Source: Bacillus sp. AFS015802 (GTDB taxonomy: Bacteria; Bacillota; Bacilli; Bacillales; Bacillaceae_B). From it: DNA of 64,000 nt. The translations under genes and the position numbers were made by a program. The first letter of the stretch is position 1. The number at the start of each line of letters is the position of its first letter. The DNA lies in contig NZ_NTUP01000004.1 in the NCBI RefSeq assembly GCF_002561455.1, positions 161,609 through 225,608 of the forward strand, written 5' to 3'. Under the pieces are notes generated by a model, which did not search any database, was not told the DNA's origin, and saw nothing but the letters and a program-made list of their open reading frames with translations. Positions 61,064 through 64,000 of the stretch are shown one piece after another.

Positions 61064-61762
61064 TATCGAGGGAGTGACAGGATTAATAAAAGGTGGTGTG
61101 TGCTAAAATGAATGCATTTGAGGCGTCCAGATGTGAAGGTCTGCAATTTTTAGTCACTTTACTGACATCACTATATAAATATTAAACCTCTTACCCTTTC
61201 TTTTGACATTTAATTACTCCAGCTCAGACTTTCAGGAGTCTACTGAATGTTGAATACTTAATGCATTTGACTATGGTCGGTTGAAGCGCTTAACATAATA
61301 AATTTATTTTTAAAAAAGCCATTGAAGTTAACCTTTCGATGGCTATTCATTTATCAAACACTTTATTGCTAATAATAAATTTAAAGTATAAAACTGCATA
61401 TAAAACAAGGCTTCATTTGTCTATCGTACCTGCACCTGTTTGTCTTTTCTAGAATTAATTGGTCTGTAAGTATAACAGACGTATGGTTTGATATGAAAAA
61501 ACCGACTGCGATTAATTTTGATAGGTGCTTCAAAGGTTCTATCAACTCTAACTTTTTTAAGTCGATTAAAATTATCTTTCTGGCTAACTCATTATTGTTT
61601 GTGTTAAATTGACATATTGAAATATTAAGATGAAAAGGAGAATTTACTTTTAGCTACCTATGTGATAAACAACCTTCGAATTTTTGTAACCCTATTTGGA
61701 AACAGAAAATTATTGAAGTGTAATTTAACTATTATATAATAGGCTTTGTGGAGGTTATCCAA
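61064..61762. other. Intergenic region with one hairpin
   Basis: About 700 bp without a gene. AGCCATTGAA/TTCGATGGCT (61317-61342) forms a hairpin with A and T runs on either side and may terminate both ways. AT-rich leader DNA before the methyltransferase follows. Confidence 0.5.
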
Positions 61763-63268
61763 ATGGTAATTGACTTTTTAAGAGAAATTGATGAAAGTTC
61801 TAACAATACTAGTATTAATAGAGCCCAAGAAAGAAATAAGCAACTTAATGAACAATATTTTACTCCTATGGGGATTGCCTACTTTATGGCTTCAATGTTT
61901 AAACCTGTTAAGAAAAGAGAAATAAACTTTTTGGATGCGGGTGCAGGAGTTGGAAATTTAACCGCAGCTTTTATAGCTTATGTATGCAGTTGGGAAGTAA
62001 AGCCCCAAAAAATAAAGGTTATTTTATATGAGATTGACAATACGATTATTGATGAATTGAGAGCAAATATGGAGATTTCTAGTGAAATGTGTCATGAACA
62101 TAGGATACAATTAGAAATTGTTTTGAAAAATGAAGATTTTATTAGTTACACAATTGATGAAATACACGAAAAAAAAGAAACCCTTTATGATTACATAATA
62201 CTTAACCCTCCATACAAAAAGCTAAATACTAACACCAAGGAAAAGAGGCTATTATCGAGTATAAAGATTGAAGTTCCCAATTATTATGCGGCATTTGTGT
62301 CACTTTCTCTTAGGTTATTAAAATCCAAAGGACAACTTGTTTGTATTACACCAAGAAGTTTTTGTAACGGTCAATATTTTAAAAGCTTTAGGAGTGATCT
62401 TCTTGAAAAAATAAAATTTGAGTGGATACATTTATTTGATTCAAGAAAGGACATTTTTTATGATAATGTTTTGCAGGAAACTATTATCATGTATTTAACT
62501 AAAAATGCGCAAACAATAAATCATAATATAACCATAACTGAGAGCGTTAATGTTGAATTTTCAGAAATAAGAAAGATAAAAAAGAAATTTGAAAATGTAG
62601 TATTTCCTAATGATAAGGAAAAGATAATTAGATTAAATAAAGAAGATGACTTAGGATTAGTAGAAAAAATGCACTCTTTACCTTGTACTTTAGAAAATTT
62701 AGGAATCACAGTTTCAACAGGTCCTGTTGTTGATTTTAGAGAAAAAGCAGGTCTTTTAAGATTTGAATCTACGCAATTTTCAATACCACTTATATATCCG
62801 GAACACTTTTTTAATGGGTTTATAAAATGGCCAATTATTAGTAAAAAGCCAGGTTATCTTATTCAGGACAAATCCAATTTTAATAACCTGAGACCCCCGG
62901 GTATCTATGTATTAGTAAAAAGAGTCTCTTCCAAAGAAGAAAAAAAGAGAATCATAGCAGCAGTGTACGATAGTCAATATATAGGTAAATTTAAAGTTGC
63001 ATTCGATAATAAAGTGAATTATTTCCATACGGGAAAGAAGGGTTTATTAAGCCGCAATAAAGCAAAAGGATTAACGTTGTATCTAAACTCTTCATTGGTA
63101 GATTTTTACTTTAGAACTTTTAGTGGAAGTACGCAAGTAAATGTTTCAGACCTAAAAACCCTAAAATACCCATCTTTGGAAATGTTAGAAAGACTAGGTA
63201 CTTATTATGAAAATGAATTACCTCCTCAAGAAGAGATAGATCAATTAATAAATGAAATGTTTGTATAA
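61763..63268 (+). CDS. N6-adenine DNA methyltransferase, type II BsuBI/PstI or Eco57I-like
   Basis: ATG at 61763 follows GGAGGT. The product has about 501 residues. 'QLNEQYFTPMGIAYFMASMF' precedes SAM motif I 'FLDAGAGVGNLTAAF', and motif IV is 'YIILNPPYKKL' (NPPY, adenine N6). A target-recognition half follows. The pattern fits type II gamma-class enzymes such as M.BsuBI/M.PstI. No restriction enzyme gene follows; only a terminator and decayed fragments do. It may be an orphan methylase protecting host DNA. Confidence 0.85.
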   Translation: MVIDFLREIDESSNNTSINRAQERNKQLNEQYFTPMGIAYFMASMFKPVKKREINFLDAGAGVGNLTAAFIAYVCSWEVKPQKIKVILYEIDNTIIDELRANMEISSEMCHEHRIQLEIVLKNEDFISYTIDEIHEKKETLYDYIILNPPYKKLNTNTKEKRLLSSIKIEVPNYYAAFVSLSLRLLKSKGQLVCITPRSFCNGQYFKSFRSDLLEKIKFEWIHLFDSRKDIFYDNVLQETIIMYLTKNAQTINHNITITESVNVEFSEIRKIKKKFENVVFPNDKEKIIRLNKEDDLGLVEKMHSLPCTLENLGITVSTGPVVDFREKAGLLRFESTQFSIPLIYPEHFFNGFIKWPIISKKPGYLIQDKSNFNNLRPPGIYVLVKRVSSKEEKKRIIAAVYDSQYIGKFKVAFDNKVNYFHTGKKGLLSRNKAKGLTLYLNSSLVDFYFRTFSGSTQVNVSDLKTLKYPSLEMLERLGTYYENELPPQEEIDQLINEMFV

Positions 63269-63290
63269 AAAAACAAAAGCATTTAATTGT

Positions 63291-63325
63291 TACAAGCTGT
63301 TTTGAAATTCTCGACAGCTTTTTTG
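63291..63325 (+). terminator. Terminator of the methyltransferase gene
   Basis: AAGCTGT/ACAGCTT arms with a 13-nt loop are followed by TTTTT. Confidence 0.75.
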
Positions 63326-63392
63326 AGTAATGCTTTTTAGTATAAAAAGTGAAATTGGTAATAGCAATGACCCGTAGCAACCATGGATGTGA

Positions 63393-63682
63393 TTGCTACC
63401 GATCTCAGCTAATCTCGAGGAAATCGAGAAACCGCTCAGGTCAGAACAAATTAAATGGAACCTACATGTGAAATTCAATAACCCCGAAGTGCATGCCAAA
63501 GCTGTCGTGGAAACATCAAGTGTCATCCAGAATAGCGAAGAGAGAAAAAAATCCTTGCTGAATGAACTGAAGTCCAGGAAGGGGAAAATGCGACTGTCCC
63601 TATAACTGTAAAAGCAAAAGAGTTTGGCCAAGGCAGTATGAAAGTTAAGGTGGAAGCATACTATCAAGATGGCAAGTTTTAA
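63393..63682 (+). pseudogene. Frameshifted C-terminal fragment of an extracellular-type protein
   Basis: The first frame reads 'LPISANLEEIEKPLRSEQIKWNLHVKFNNPEVHAKAVVETSS' to about 63570. The continuation ('TEVQEGENATVPITVKAKEFGQGSMKVKVEAYYQDGKF') is in another frame and ends at TAA 63682. The beta-sandwich look suggests a surface or von Willebrand-type protein end. No start or ribosome binding site is present. Confidence 0.5.
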
Positions 63683-63756
63683 TATTCTTTGAATCCCACT
63701 CAATACTTTCTGGTTACAAAAGAATAGGTGCTAACAGGAGAAAAGGGGTTTACTAA

Positions 63757-63852
63757 GTTGGACTCCAGTATACTTATCATTTAAAACAGCAAGGTAAGAT
63801 CTCTGATAAAGAATACGAAACCCGAAAAGAAGAATTGATGAAGGGGCACTAA
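63757..63852 (+). pseudogene. SHOCT-like C-terminal fragment
   Basis: The open frame ends 'LKQQGKISDKEYETRKEELMKGH', the pattern of SHOCT (short C-terminal) domains ('L...G.I...EYE..K..LL'). No start codon or binding site precedes it, so it is a remnant. Confidence 0.45.
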
Positions 63853-63880
63853 CAATCGGCTACCATCCATATAAAGAAGA

Positions 63881-63917
63881 AAAGAGTGAACCTAAATTGC
63901 AGGTTCACTCTTTTTTT
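63881..63917 (+). terminator. Rho-independent terminator
   Basis: AAAGAGTGAACCT/AGGTTCACTCTTT arms are followed by seven T. Confidence 0.85.
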
Positions 63918-64000
63918 AACCAAATTTTTGTATGGGCTCTTGTTTATCTATTCTACTTCGCACCTTACTAACCACATAAATGTGAACGCTAGAATAAAGT

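Overview
The window looks like chromosomal DNA of a low-GC Gram-positive spore-former of the Bacillaceae. Evidence: strong GGAGG-type ribosome binding sites, frequent TTG/GTG starts, Bacillus-type protein families (YcxB, CBO0543, PspC, LCP, RNPP regulators), a complete rbsRKDACB operon, and a MurC protein very like that of Bacillus subtilis. No rRNA, tRNA or CRISPR array was seen. Most of it is AT-rich accessory DNA. The ribose operon (45.1-50.9 kb) is visibly richer in G+C.

Layout. (1) 0-11.1 kb: small accessory genes (LysR tail, lipoproteins, a winged-helix regulator plus MFS exporter, two acetyltransferases, a YcxB protein, a racemase, PspC, a WYL regulator). They are interspersed with a recurrent intergenic repeat built around GGGCAG-GTTAAT, and with a duplicated lipoprotein gene whose only plausible start codon is ATT. 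(2) 11.1-40.0 kb: a 28.9-kb block bounded by a perfect 51-bp direct repeat (11095-11145 and 40006-40056), so it behaves like an inserted island. It carries two paralogous tiny peptide - TPR protein - MFS exporter modules (14.9 to 11.4 kb and 28.9 to 25.2 kb, minus strand), two peptide/RNPP quorum-sensing pairs, a set of secreted proteins including M23 and C39-like peptidases, a decayed ECF sigma/anti-sigma pair, and a RiPP-like cluster (31.1-39.7 kb). (3) 40.0-45 kb: DJ-1/PfpI protein, glycerophosphodiesterase, nucleotidyltransferase, DUF692 protein and very small membrane proteins. (4) 45.1-50.9 kb: rbsRKDACB with RbsR-type operators. (5) 51-64 kb: AT-rich, phage/defence-like DNA. It has a degenerate duplicated locus, an integrase-like/HNH fusion with a premature stop, a three-gene ATPase-histidine kinase / receiver / HNH nuclease operon, an orphan adenine methyltransferase and decayed fragments at the right edge.

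How the genes fit together. One convergent pair (29.8-30.8 kb) encodes a PlcR homologue and a PapR-like pro-peptide containing SDLPFEH. Four perfect PlcR boxes (TATG-N-A-N4-T-N-CATA) lie upstream of papR, the second signalling peptide and both tiny-peptide genes. Each has a -10-like hexamer 20-22 bp downstream. I infer a quorum-controlled peptide production and export regulon. The neighbouring cluster (nucleotidyltransferase, PqqD-type RRE, a 19-residue precursor with a lasso-leader-like YxxPxL motif, CPBP protease, ABC exporter, CYTH protein, radical SAM enzyme, NDK, second MurC) reads as a peptide natural-product pathway whose extra MurC may be a resistant target copy. The triad at 57.0-61.1 kb is the best candidate for an undescribed defence system.
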